A DNA stretch of 64,000 nucleotides from Benincasa hispida (taxonomy: Eukaryota > Streptophyta > Magnoliopsida > Cucurbitales > Cucurbitaceae), in NCBI RefSeq assembly GCF_009727055.1, contig NC_052355.1:5832183-5896182 (forward strand). The letters run 5' to 3'. The notes beneath the pieces are model-generated. The model ran no database searches and had not been told where the DNA came from. It saw only the letters and a list, made by a program, of their open reading frames with translations. Of this stretch, positions 10,376 through 22,264 are shown piece after piece; within the stretch, counting starts at the first letter, position 1; each line of letters opens with the position of its first letter. Both the position numbers and the translations under genes were made by a program.

Positions 10376-12633
10376 CAATTTCGTTAGCTACGTTGAATAT
10401 GGTTTATCTCCGTGCAACTTTCACAATAATTTTCCCAAATAATTTTCTATATTTTCCTCAGTTCTTCAATCCTTTCTTCACTATTCAAAATTTAAGTCTT
10501 CAAGGTTTTCTCTTCTTTTTATCCTTTTAGGGTCCTCTCTACTCGTACTCTAGGATCAAATATGGTTATCGTAACTATAATATCTAACCATTATAGTTTA
10601 CATTCACTCTTACTAATTGTTGATCCACAGAAGGTGACAATTATTACAATTATTATGACAAATGTAAAATTATTAGATTATTTACATAACATAGGATTTA
10701 ATTTTTTCCTAATTAACCCCTTAATCACTTACTTAAGTAGGAAAATGGAGATCCGGGTTTCACATTTCTGACGAATGAATACCAAACCGATTACTACTCT
10801 TTTTATGAGTTCCAGTGTTAAACCACAGATGATCCATTTGAAGGTATAAGATCGAACCTGTGTTGATCTTTTTATACAGGTTCATGATCAAACCACAATG
10901 ATTCCTTTATTCGGGTTCAAGATTTAACTGAATAGCACAAGGAATTTACATTTTTTTTCCTTTTATTTAGAGTTATTTTTACTTGATATTGTTAGATTTG
11001 ATGTCGTTTGTAAGTGATTTACAAGATTTGAGAAAAAGAACGAGGTTTGGAGTTCAAGAGAGTGAAAGTAGACCAATTTTACCAATAAAGTTAAGAAAGG
11101 ACTAAATCTTTAGAATAGGAAAAAAGACTAAGGCCAAAACTCAAGACTCACACTAAACCTCAAAACAAAGTCTAGGATGGCGATGCGGCAGACTCACGCG
11201 GTAGAGGGGCTTTTTCTTGACAATGTCACAGCACTGTAATTTCAAATTGGCTTTGTGGCACTGTGCACTATTTCAGGAAAATATATACATTTTTTGCAAG
11301 TCTTTTCTAATAATTCTAGGGTTTTGTAGCCAACTTGATCACGAAATACTGGGAGCTTAGGAGAGTTTTGCTGCATAAAAGAATTAAGAGAGTGAAGGTT
11401 ATTTTTTGGAGGCTATTCGTGATCCCGAGATACAAACGGAGCTTGATTGACGGTCTTCAACGATAGAAAATCTCTTCGACAATAGTACTCCTTGTTATTT
11501 TCACTTTTTTTACTATATCATTCTTTTGCCAAATTGTATGAGAATATGTTTTTGACAACCATGTGGGCCTCAGATTCCTTATGTTCTAGGTTCTCCCTGT
11601 TTTTGTTGAAGAATTTAATTATGGATTTGAGTTAATGCATAGTGTTTTTATGAATAATGTGGATTTGAATGTTTTCCAATGGTATTATGCGTATATTATA
11701 TTGGTTGGCCTTCAATACATGTTAGGTTGAATTTTCAATTTCATAGATTGTTTGACCACACTTGTAAAATTGAATCATTGTTAATCTCTCATGAAAATAA
11801 TTAAGTTAATAATGACTGTTTTTGTAACTTTACTTAATGTCATGCTTCTTAATTTGGTTTCAAAATATTAGTAATCACTCAAGTTTGCATGATAAAAGGT
11901 TATTCTTGAAAGATAATAATCTTAAGTTTAGTTTCTAGACTTAAACATCGATAACACAAGATTTCATAGAACCTTTACACGACTTAATGAAATCAACACT
12001 CTTAGACGCCTTTATTATCCAAAAGTTCAATATTTATTTTTCTAATTTTCTTTTAATCTAGTAATCACATCATTCATCTATCTTCAAATTCTTAGATAAA
12101 ATTGACATACTTTAGAATAGCTAAACATTTGATAGTTTGAGCTCTAAACTTTCAAAAGAGAATCAATTTAAAGTCTCAATTATTATTTCTTTTGAAAATT
12201 ATCTATGCATTAATTCTATAATATCCATTAAATTAATCATATATTTGAAGAAGTCTACACACGCGTAAGAATTGAATGCATAGACGATTTTCAAATGTAA
12301 TATTAATGAGGGGAGTTGATTCATTTACAACAGTTATATGTTTCGCACAATATTTATTTACCTTCGGTATCACCTTAAGGGAAGCCCAACTAAGCAGGAG
12401 AGGCCATATTTACCCTAAGGGAAACGTAATAAATCAATAACCACCTGAAAAATAGGTCCCATTTGACTATGTCTCATGTTGTTTATTTGTGTTTTGTACC
12501 CGTACTGACATTTGTGCCCCACATCAAAATCTATAATAAAAAATGCAAACTGATTGACAATCAGAGGGTGTTCAACCCAATTGCATTTGTAAATTATGTC
12601 GATATCTACCGTTATTATTATTGTTACTATTAC

Positions 12634-13643
12634 TGTTGTGGTTGAAGCCCTAAATCTCGTGGTCATGTAGTTTGTAATTGTATTGTACAAACATTTTATT
12701 TATCTAATAAAATAAGAGATATTTTATCCGATATTTAGTTGCATTAATCCACAAAAACCAATAAACTAAGATTTAGGGTTATCTTCTATAATTTAAATAT
12801 GTATGTGGAAACAAACAGGTGGATCATGTTTAAGCGATAACCTAAACGGTTGTAGAGTAAAGAACATGCAAGCGGAAACAATTTGGATATAAAATACTCT
12901 AATTACACTAATTTTATGGATAAAGCATGCTAGTTCAAAACTGAAATAACAGAGTTTTAATGAACAAACCTTGATGTAGTTCAAAATTGAAGCAATTTAC
13001 TAGTTGTTTTTTTATCACCAACACTTCATGGACCACCTCTAGAGCCTTTCTCACTAATCTTCAACCTTAAAACAGATTGTGGGATCAAAAAATGTGATGA
13101 ATTTTAAGGGAAAAACAGAGTTGAAGAGAATATGGAGTTATGGTTTTCTAGAGTTAAAATTTAGCGTCAAAAGCCAAAATTCTCGACCTCAATCTTTGTA
13201 ATTCATTCCTCTATTTAAAGGGAAAATCATGCATATCAAATTAACCTTAAAATGACAGTAAATTAAAGGTTATTTTAGTGGAATTTTGAGGTGGTAAAGA
13301 GGTTGAAACATGGGGAAAATCCAATTTCTCCAAAAAAATTTTAATTTTTAATTTCTAAAATTCAGTTTTAAAAGAATTTTCTTAAAACTAATTCGAATGA
13401 TTAGTTTTAAATAATTAGTTAATGAATTTAATTAATTTTAATTTAATATTAAATATTAAATATTAAATAATTTTAGATAGTAAATTAAACAATTTAATTC
13501 GTAATATTAATTTAACATAAAATATTAATTAATAATTAACACCAATCATGATAATGAATCCCCATTTATGTGTAGAATATTTAAATCATTTTTAAACTCT
13601 ATATTGTTTAATTCATAATTAAATGATAAGTTATTAAGTAATG
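12634..13643. mobile_element. CopY-type LTR pieces at the palindrome centre, left side
   Basis: 12634-12850 on the plus strand matches the first 215 bases of CopY LTRs (37584 and 61181): TGTTG, then CCCTAAATCTCGT and TTGTAATTGTATTGTACAAA. From 12851 the sequence switches to the reverse complement of an LTR 3' part (sense end ...TACTCTACA) that runs through the palindrome centre. The second copy at 44441-45652 shows the same LTR uninterrupted. No coding sequence is present. Confidence 0.75.
13567..13643. other. 77-bp palindrome spacer
   Basis: This AT-rich spacer has no partner in the right arm, but it is the reverse complement of 44845-44910 in the second copy. It is therefore the continuation of the left-arm LTR sequence, and the inversion joint is at about 13639/13640 (TTATTAAG/TAATG). 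The spacer is what would form the loop of a fold-back intermediate. Confidence 0.75.
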
Positions 13644-16218
13644 AATGGGGATTCATGATCATGATTGGTGTTAATTATTAATAAATATTTGATGTTAAAT
13701 TAATATTACTAATTAAATTGTTTAATTTACTATCCAAAATTATTTAATATTTAATATTTAATATTAAACTAAAATTCATTAAATTCATTAACTAGTTATT
13801 TAAAATTAATCATTCGAATTAATTTTAAGAAAATTCTTTTAAAACTGAATTTTAGAAATTAAATATTAAAAAGATTTTGGACAAAGTGGATTTTCTCCAT
13901 ATTTCAACCTCTTTACTACCTAAAAATTCCACTTAAATAATCTTTAATTTGCTGTCATTTTAAGGTTAATTTGATTTGCATGATTTCTCCTTTAAATAGA
14001 GGAATGAATTACAAAGATTGAGGTCGAGAATTTTTGCTTTTGACGTTAAATTTTAACTCTAGAAAACCATAGCTCCATATTTCCTTCAACTCCGTTTTTC
14101 CCTTAAAGTTTATCACATTTTTTAACCCACAATCCGTTTTAAGGTTGGTGAATAGTGAGGAAGGCTCTAGTGGTGGTCCATGAAGTGTTGGTGATAAAAA
14201 AGACAACTAGTAGATTGCTTCAATTTTTAACTACATCAAGGTTTGTTCATTAAAACTCTGTTTTTTCAGTTTTGAACTAGCATGCTTTATCCATAAAATT
14301 AGTGTAATTAGAGTGCTTTAAATCCAAATTGCTTCCGCTTACATGTTCTTTACTCTAACAACCGTTTAGGTTATCACTTAAACATGATCCACCTGTTTGT
14401 CTCTACATACATGTTTAAATTATAGAAGATAATCCTCGATCTTAGTTTATTGGTTTTTGTGGATTGATGCAACTAAATGTCGGATAAAATATCTCTTATT
14501 TTATTAGATAAATAAAATGCTTGTACAATATCATTACAAACTACATGACCACGAGATTTAGGGCTTCAACCCAATAGTAATAGTAACAATAATAATAACG
14601 GTAGATATTGACGTAATTTACAAATACTATTGGATCAAGCACCCTCTGCTTGTCAATCAGTTTGCATTTTTTATTACAGATTTAGAAGTGGGTCTCAAAT
14701 GTCAGTATGGGTACAAAACACAAATAAACAACATGAGACATACTCAAATGGGACCCATTTTTCAGATGGTCATTGATTTATTACGTTTCCCTTGGGGTAA
14801 ATGTGGCCTCTCCTGCTTTGTTGGGCTTCCCTTAAGGTGATACCGAAGGTAAATAAATATTGTGTGAAAAATATAACTTCTAAATTATTGTAAGTGAATC
14901 AACTCCCCTCATTAATATTACATTTGAAAATCGTCTATGCATTCAATTCTTCCGCGTGTGTAGATTTCTTCAAATATAAGATTAATTCAATGGATAAATA
15001 TAGCATTGATGCATAGGTAATTTTCAAATGAAATAATAATTGAAACTCTAAATTGATTCAATTTTGAAAGTTTAGAGCTCAAACTATCAAATCTATAGCT
15101 ATTCTATAGTAGGTCAATTTTATCTAAGAATTTGAATATAGATGAATGATGTGATTACTAGATTAAAAGAAAACTAGAAAATAATAAATATTGAACTTTT
15201 GGATAATAAAGGCATCTAAGAGTGTTGATTTCATTATTTATTTCATTAAGTCGTGCAAAGGTTCTACGAAATCTTGTGTTATTGATGTTCAAGTCTAGAA
15301 ACTAAACTTAGGATTATTATCTTTCAACAATAACCTTTTATCATACAAATTTGAGTGATTACTAATCTTTTGAAACCAAATTAAGAAGCATGGCATTAAG
15401 TAAAGTTAAAAAAGCATTCATTATTAACCTAATTATTTACATGAGAGATTAACAATGATTCAATTTTATAAGTCTCGTCAAACAATCTATCAAATTTAAA
15501 ATTCAACCTAACATGTATTTAAGGTCAACCAATATAACATACGCATAATACCATTGGAAAAAGTTCAAATCTACATTATTCATAAAAACACTATGCATTA
15601 ATTCAAATCGATAATTAAATTCTTCAACACCCTAGAACATAAGAGTCTAGCCCACAGGGTTGTCAAAAACATATTCTCATATAATTTGGCAAAAATGAAT
15701 AGTAACAAAAGTGAAAATAACAAGGAAGTACTATTGTCGAAGAGATTTTTCGTCGTTGAAGACCGTCAATCAAGTCTCCATTTGTCTCAGGATCACAAAT
15801 AGTCTCCCAACAATTACCTTCACTCTCTCAATTCTTTTATGCAGCTAAACTCTCATAAGGCTCCAGTATTTCGTGGTCAAGGTGGCTACAAAACCCAAGA
15901 ATTATTAGAAAAGACTTGCAAAAAATGTATATATTTTCCTGAAATAGTGCACAGTGGCTTTGCAGTACAAAATGCATGTGCCTATAATAGTGAGTTTGAT
16001 GGTTGGCCATTTGAGCGACGTCCAATTCTGCCATCTACGCTGTGTCCTTACCTACAAAGTCTGTAAAAATATAGGATTAGTATATAATATACCCAGTAAG
16101 TAGTTCTCACGTAGGGTAGTGAGCAAATGCACAATCACAAGCAACATGTCATGAAAACATATGATTGAGACCGAAAACGTATAATAACATGTGGTGGTCG
16201 GTTATGCTTCTAACATCA

Positions 16219-16583
16219 ATTTCACCTTGATGGAAGATGAGAACCTAAGCGAAAACTAACCCATCTGATGATTAGCGGGTCATGCAGTCAGTAGGGCCAG
16301 AGTCGCATCCAACATCAACCATTAGTATAAACGTAATATTGGACTAGAGGGTGCAACCATACATACCCTGCTAGTCCCTAGCGTAAACATAACGTAAGAT
16401 TTGGCCTGGAGGGGTGCAACCTACATGCCCTGCCAACCTTGGAAGCATAAATTTCTCCGCCCTGATAGGAAGATGAGGACTTAAGCGGAAACTAACCCAT
16501 CTGATGATTAGCGGTTATGTAGTCAGTAGGGCCAGAGTCGCATCCAACATCAACCATTAACATAAACGTAAAATTTAGACTGG
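16219..16583. repeat. Two-fold repeat with about 226-bp period inside LTR-E
   Basis: 16219-16352 and 16448-16583 share GGAAGATGAG, AACTAACCCATCTGATGATT, CAGTCAGTAGGGCCAGAG and TCGCATCCAACATCAACCAT. Between them, a GGGTGCAACC...CCCTGC sub-repeat occurs twice (about 16348-16372 and 16413-16436). Confidence 0.8.
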
Positions 16584-17204
16584 AGCATAACTTACACCTA
16601 ATTAAAACTTGATTTTACGTAATCGGTGAAACAAATATAATGCATGGGATCTTGTAGAGAAACATGTTCTAAACATGTATGCAATTTAACAATTAACATA
16701 ATCATGCAACATAATAAAGGTACACTACCAAGAACATTTAAAGAGGGGGTGAAATAAACTACTTACTGTGATGTAGTTATTCCTTATTATTCTTTATGAT
16801 TTGATCAGTAGAGCTTTCCCTTTTTAAACTAGAAGAAAATTTGGGCATAAATTTTGGCACACCTTACTCGAGCTTTTCTCTTTTAACCTCACAGAACTTC
16901 CTCACTCACACTTCCTCTTTCACATGATTCTTTGCTACTGAATTTGTTTGAGAATGGGTTAAATCTTCAGGCAAAGGGTCCTATTTATAGTAGTTTTCAG
17001 CTCTTCTCAGTTTGTGACAAATCATTCGTACAGGTGGCTTCTTTAAAATTACTTAGGAATTTAAAGATTCCTCTCAAAAGACATTTAATCTTGGCTAACG
17101 TTTGCCCTTACGTCATCATTCTTTGTTTGTATTCATTTTAGGTTTTTCTATGTATAATCTATAGATGTGGCCAAATTCAATGCATAATTCGCGCTTCTGT
17201 CCAA

Positions 17205-17870
17205 AATCTCGCTCACTCTGCTCTCAGAATCTAGCTCTCTCCAGTTTTCTCACTAGGAATTCGCTCTGTCCACTCTCGCTTTGTCCAAATCTCGCTCCGT
17301 CCAAATTTTGCTCTCCCTGTTCTTAGAATCTCGATCTCTCCAGCTTTCTCATTAGGAATCTCGCTCTCTCCAGCTTTCTTGCTGGGAATCCCGCTCTCTC
17401 CACTCTCGCTCTCAAATTTTCTCTTCCATCTCGCTCTCTCCAGCTTTCTCGCTACAATTCTCGCTCTCTCCGATTTCCTTCAATCTCGCTCTTTTCCAGG
17501 GATCTCGCTCTCTCTACTCTCGCCAGCCTCAATCTCGCTAGCATCGCTCGCTGGGGTTTTCTCGCTCTCCAATTTCTCTCTTCGATCGCGCATCTCGCTC
17601 TCTCCAGTTTTCTCGCTGGTGTGGCTCTCGCTCTCTCCTAACTTTCTCGCTGCAAATCTCGCTTTCTCTAATTTTCTCTTCAATCTTGCTCTCTCCAGCT
17701 TTCTCGCTACAATTCTCGCTCTCTCTAATTTTCCTTCAATCTCGCTCTCTCCAGGAATCTCGCTCTCACTCTCGCTTTCTCCAATTTTCTCTTTAATCTC
17801 GCTCTCTCCAGGAATCTCGTTCCCTCCACTCTCGCTTTCTCCAATTTTCTCTTATTTATTTATCATTAAA
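17205..17870. repeat. CTCGCTCTCTCC array in LTR-E
   Basis: About 660 bases of imperfect units such as ATCTCGCTCTCTCCAGCTTT and CTCGCTACAATTCTCG. This is the longest of the TCTCGC/GCGAGA arrays in the window and gives long but meaningless open frames on both strands. Confidence 0.85.
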
Positions 17871-17904
17871 TTAGAGTCTCGCTCTCTACCTTCATTCTTT
17901 CCAA

Positions 17905-17992
17905 TTTTCTTTTATTTTATTTTTATTTATTTATTTATTTATTATTATTATTTATTATTATTATATTATTATTATTATTATTATTTTAATTG
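17905..17992. repeat. TTTA/TTA microsatellite
   Basis: Runs of TTTA followed by TTA triplets over about 85 bases, within LTR-E. Confidence 0.9.
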
Positions 17993-19211
17993 TTTCTCTG
18001 CTTCAAAATTAAGGTTAGGGTATTTATATTTATCAATCCAATAAATTTCAACATTTAATTTCCTGTAGTGCAATGCGTACAAATCTGGGTTGTTACATCG
18101 AGCCATTATGAAATTTTACCAATGTCCTCTATTTTTCCTTCTCCTTAATTTGTTTTTCTTGATTATTTTCGAAAAATTGTCTACTTAGTAATTTCTTTGA
18201 TCCGGTGTGATGATATTGATTATTTTATTTGTTTAATTTAGATTGAACTAGTTTAGTTTAATTTAATTAAACTTTTATAAAGCAACCTCATTCACCCTCT
18301 CTAATGTCGCTATATTTGGACCTATATAATCTAAGTCCCACTCTGTTGACCCAAAACTGAAATGAAACATAATACATTATGTGAAATGCCTTGAATTTGT
18401 TATCTAACTAGCATTCAAAATGACCAAGGGAATTGTTGTCCAGTCAGCGAGTTGGGATCCAAATGTGACACCCAGGTGGGGGTTCGGGGTCAACACCCCT
18501 GAAACCTAAGTTGTATATATATTTATCTTATTTACGATTTTGACCCTAGAATTTAGTGGAGTGGGCTATATATAATTTGTAGAAAGATTCTCCCTTCTTC
18601 ATTTTCCTTATTTTCTCTCACTACATTGCCTAAAGAGAGAGGATGATCGAGTTCAAATCGGTGTGGGTTGAAGAATTTTGGTCATATTTTCTCACTTTTT
18701 TGTAATCTTGTCTTATCCATATGGTGAAGAAATTTAAAAAACTTGATGGATTTTGAGTTGAAATCTTCTTGGTTTAATTCTCAATTAATCAAGCAAGTTT
18801 TCACAAATTCTCTTATGGCTATGCTTCATTCTCCTCTCTGTTTTTTTTTGGTCGAAACATATTTTTTAAAATTCTGGGACTAAATTGGTTAAATTGAACT
18901 TTTAAGGACCATATGCACCAATTTCTAAAAATTCAGAGACTAAAAAAATAATTTTATAATTTCAATAGGAAGAGTCTTGAATTAAATAACTTAACAAATC
19001 GAAACAAAAATCTATGTTCAAAACATTAGAGTTCCACAACACAAAATCACTATGACGAATTAGAACCCTCGCAAAATATCCTATAAAAAAACTACAAAGA
19101 AAGGAAAAGGAAACTTCCTAACACGTGCCACATTCATTCCTATTGTCTTCTTCAGCTGGTCTCAATATGTGTCCCTCTAGATTCTTTTAATAGGTAGAAA
19201 GTTATAAGAGA

Positions 19212-21348
19212 TTTTTCTCTCCAATTAGTCTTTCCTTGAAATGAAATGCATGATTCTTTTAATAGGGAAGGATATATCCCCAATCCCAATATGCTTAGGA
19301 CTCTTAAAATGTCTTAAGCCCCGTTTTGTACCCATTCATTCCTATTTATTTCCATTTCTTATAATTATTTGTATATTTATTAAGTAGAAGGTAAATTTTT
19401 AGCTAGATTCCAAAACAAAACAAGTTTTTAAAAATTTCTTTTTTTATTTTTTTAAAAAAATGATGGGTCTTTGAAAATATTGATAAAAATTAGACAACAA
19501 AATATGAAATTTAGAGGTGATGTGAGTGTTTATAGGATTAATTTTTTTAAAAAAAAATCAATATGATTACTAAACGGGATCTTAAGAATCCTTTTTAGAC
19601 TTGGGTTATCTTCCTCGTTCAAATTAGGAGATCATATAAGATCAAATGAGCCAAAATTTTTGTAGTGGCAAGATTTGGCTTTTCATTAAACTTCGTAGTA
19701 TGCGAAGTTGTCGTCTCAAGTTTTTGACTGCTGCAACAAAGGTTGGGGTGTTTCGACGCTCCTTTCCAACGTTGCAAGGCTCCATTGTTTCTCTTAATAA
19801 TCACAACTCTTCATTTATGTTTATTAATCCCCAAAATGCTCCAATTTATCCATAAACTTAAGCTGAAGTATGCCATTCTCTTAAGCTTTCATATGATTCA
19901 AAGATTACTGCCGGAGAATAATGGGTTTGGCTACAATTTAAAACCAATATGATAATCTTGTCCATGCTTTATGAGATGTTTTAATAAACAACAGTCTGTA
20001 ATTGTTTTAATAAACCACAGTCTGTCATTGTTTTAATAAACACTGTCCAAGTCAATTGCTTCGATACTCTATTTCCTTATAACTAATCAAACAAAATTCA
20101 AATAGCCATGCTTCAATCGACAAAATTGTAAAGACCGTCTAAAAAAAAAAAAAAATGCATTAGGAGATTTCTCTTTTATCAAATCCAAGTTTCGATCCTA
20201 AGAGCTATGGGTTATGGGCCCACCACGCTTCCACTGCAGTGAAATGCAAGTTACTTTATCGTTTACTTATCTAATAAACTTAAACTTCCAATTTGCGTTC
20301 TTTCTTTTTCTATTTTGGAAAAAACTTTATGACAAGTTTTTCTTTTTTAAAAATTTTATTAGGGTGTACGGGAGTCGTGTTGCGTTGGGGTTGACATTTT
20401 TTTGGACAAACATTGGTTGTTTTGTCTACCTAAATGCATCGAATGGCTTGTACAACCCAATCCAACCAAACTCTTATATTTTTGGATATTTGCTAATAAT
20501 TACAACATTTCTAAACAATTGCAAGTATAGCAAAATCTATGATCCAAAGAGTATAAATCCTGACAACAATTCTTTGTATTTTCAACATATCCAAATTTTT
20601 TAATTTCATATCTTAAATATATAAATTATACTAAAAAAAGATAAAACATTAACAAATATAGTATTTCATGTTATAAACTCACAATAATTTTGTTAAATTA
20701 AAATATAGAATATATTAGTTATTATATGATATCACAAAATAATAGTTATACTAGATTTTTTAACATAAAACTATTTCATAAATTAATTAGTAATAGTTTA
20801 TATTTAACATATTTAGTGAATAATTATAATAAGTCTTGTGATTTATGAATATAATCAAACACATTTTGAAAAATTGTTTAAATTGGAATTAAAATTTTAA
20901 TTATGCTACCAAACACATATCTGAAAACATAAAATACAACTATATTTTCATTAAATTCTTTGTTTTCAAACAGTCTACCATACACGATCAAAGTGATTTA
21001 TTATTTTTTTTTTTTTAACAACCACTTCACGTGAATGAGTAGAAAAGAAGGCTAAGAAGAGTAGTGATGAGACGTGGGTTGATGGAATTATCCCTCCTTG
21101 AATTAAAAATAACTATGGGTTGAGCTTATATAACTTAAATAAATAAACGTATACATATATTAGTACTTCGGTTTGGTTAAGTTTATTTGAGATTTTTGTT
21201 ATAGTGAATTGAGAATCGAACAAAATTTTTTGGTTTTCTTTACTTAATTAATCGAGAAGCCATTTATTTTGATGCAAGTCAGACGAAACCAATCGTTTTT
21301 GTCTGGTTAGTCAGTTCAAATTAATTTTTGAACACTCCTAGCTAGCGG
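19212..21348. repeat. Tail sequence, copy 1 (duplicate of 53093-55196)
   Basis: AT-rich non-coding DNA shared with the second arm copy, from TTTTTCTCTCCAATTAGTC to CTAGCTAGCGG. It includes a decayed tRNA-iMet (20177-20238) and a local three-fold repeat of TTTTAATAAACCACAGTC-type units (about 19976-20050) that is absent from the second copy. Homology between the two copies stops sharply at GCTAGCGG: copy 1 then enters CopX gag, while copy 2 enters a gene-like scrap. Confidence 0.85.
20177..20238 (-). pseudogene. Decayed initiator tRNA-Met copy
   Basis: The anticodon region GGGTTATGGGCCCACCACGC is intact, and the match to 54012-54083 is clear. However, the 5' end of the tRNA (acceptor 5' strand and start of the D arm) is deleted after CTTCCACTGCA, and several stem positions are changed. 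It is the duplicated, non-functional partner of the copy at 54012. Confidence 0.8.
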
Positions 21349-22264
21349 AGCACAAGACGTGTGGGAGATCGTGGAGAAATGTTTCCAAGAGGCAGAAGTT
21401 GGAGCCGATCAAGCGCAAAGAGATGCGTTAAAGGAGACAAGAAAGAAGGACAAGAAGGCCCTTTATATCTTGTATCAATTGGTGGACAAAGATACGTTTG
21501 AGACCATCGCCAATGCGGAGACGTCAAAGGTGGCATGGGACAAGCTCCAATAGACTCATAGAGTAGCTGATCGTGTGAAAAAGTTACGGTTGCAAACCTT
21601 ACGTGGTGAGTTTGAATATTTACAAATGAAGGAGACAGAGGTGATAGCAGAATATCACACAAAAGTAATGGTTGTCGTCAACTAATTGAGACGGAATGGT
21701 GAAGAAATCACCGATGTTCGTGTCATGGAGAAGGTTCTATGAAGCCTAAATACAAAGTTCGAGATTATCGCCACGAAGATCAAGAAGATACAGGATCTCG
21801 AGAACATGACAGTTGAACAATTTATAGGCTCGTTACAAGCCTATGAGGAGAAAAAGAAAAGGAGGATGGAGGAAACAGAGACCGTTGAACAACTTCTCCA
21901 ACTCAAAATGAAGGAGGAGAATAGTCGTGGACGTGGAAGAGGTTGTGGTGGTCGAGGCCATGGTGGAAGAGGTAAAGCCAACACCGATATTTCTCAAAAC
22001 TCATCTGAATCCTCAAGAGGAAGAGGAGGTCAAGGTCATGGAAGATGTGGTAGAAGGTCCGGGACAGATAAATCTCAGGTAAAATATTATAATTGTAACA
22101 AATATGGACATTATGCGAATGAGTGTTACTCATCTCAAACATAGTCGATTGATCGAAAGCATCAGAACCGATCAACCGCTAATACATCAAAAGCCCATCA
22201 AGGGCAATCCAATTATGAAGAGGAGAATGGAACCTTATTTATGGTTTCAAAGGGAGAAGAAGAG
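21349..22264 (+). pseudogene. CopX copy 2: truncated gag
   Basis: The frame opens at AQDVWEIVEK, a gag segment that normally lies some tens of residues inside the protein, so the gag N-terminus and 5' LTR are missing. The gag helices follow (KLQ, TLRGEFEYLQMKE, SLQAYEEKKKRRME). Next comes a Gly/Arg-rich basic stretch and a CCHC zinc knuckle at about 22085-22125 with spacing C-x4-H-x4-C preserved, but with the first Cys replaced by Tyr. Stops near 21551, 21682, 21740 and 22142 fit C-to-T changes of CAA, CAG or CGA codons. Gag would package element RNA into particles. The coding trail ends KGEEE at the inserted solo LTR. Confidence 0.88.

Larger units (their letters stand above)
8132..10764 (-). 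mobile_element. Solo LTR, family LTR-B, in the palindrome left arm
   Basis: The plus strand starts TGACACACCCCGCCCC and ends CCGGGTTTCACA, so the sense LTR (minus) starts TGTGAAACCC and ends TGTGTCA. Length is 2633 bp. The uninterrupted target is present inverted at 49805-49875, which allows the edges to be set: the left flank is TTTCA and the right flank TTTCT, a 5-bp duplication with one change. The overall design matches the LTR-A family (TGTAAACC...TGTGACA) but the sequence is widely diverged. No pol is attached, so the gypsy label rests on similarity of the LTR ends and shared blocks. Open frames at 8414-8818, 9933-10145 and 10031-10387 are incidental. Confidence 0.88.
6975..13566. repeat. 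Giant palindrome, left arm
   Basis: Reading outward to inward, this is the reverse complement of 13644-19211. Landmarks pair across the centre: 7020-7160 with 19010-19190, 7640-8120 with 18110-18560, 11160-12300 with 14890-15955, and 12370-13566 with 13644-14840. Removing the solo LTR at 8132-10764 and its target duplication leaves about 3954 bp. Comparison with the second arm copy (45653-53092) shows that this left arm is the new, inverted copy. The content is non-coding and includes pieces of a CopY-type LTR near the centre. Confidence 0.92.
15957..18097 (-). mobile_element. LTR-E insertion with target deletion, in the palindrome right arm
   Basis: The plus strand ends ATCTGGGTTGTTACA at 18097, so the sense LTR starts TGTAACAACCCAG, a common plant gypsy LTR start. 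The left edge is set only by loss of homology to the left arm after GTGCACAGTG, so the true 3' end is uncertain. Instead of a target duplication, about 527 bp of the arm are missing here. The element is therefore a truncated or recombined LTR rather than a clean insertion. It contains a two-fold 226-bp repeat, a long CTCGCTCTC array and a TTA microsatellite. The 221-aa open frame at 17379-18044 is repeat-encoded. Confidence 0.7.
13644..19211. repeat. Giant palindrome, right arm
   Basis: It pairs with the left arm throughout except for the 15957-18097 insertion, which replaced about 527 bp present in the left arm and in the copy at 49345-49872. Corrected arm length is about 3955 bp, equal to the left arm. 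The outer edge is GTTATAAGAGA at 19201-19211; beyond it the sequence continues into the tail (19212-21348), as in the second copy. No intact gene is seen. Confidence 0.92.

Noticed and set aside
10031..10387. 118-aa open frame and its antisense partner
   Set aside because: Both come from the CTCTCGCTCTCTCC array of LTR-B and have no protein-like composition.
17379..18044. 221-aa open frame rich in Leu, Ser and Phe
   Set aside because: It is encoded by the CTCGCTCTC array and the TTA microsatellite of LTR-E; low complexity explains the lack of stops.
6975..19211. Giant terminal-inverted-repeat DNA transposon
   Set aside because: No target duplication at the outer ends, no transposase, the right side continues into tail sequence shared with copy 2, and copy 2 lacks the left arm.
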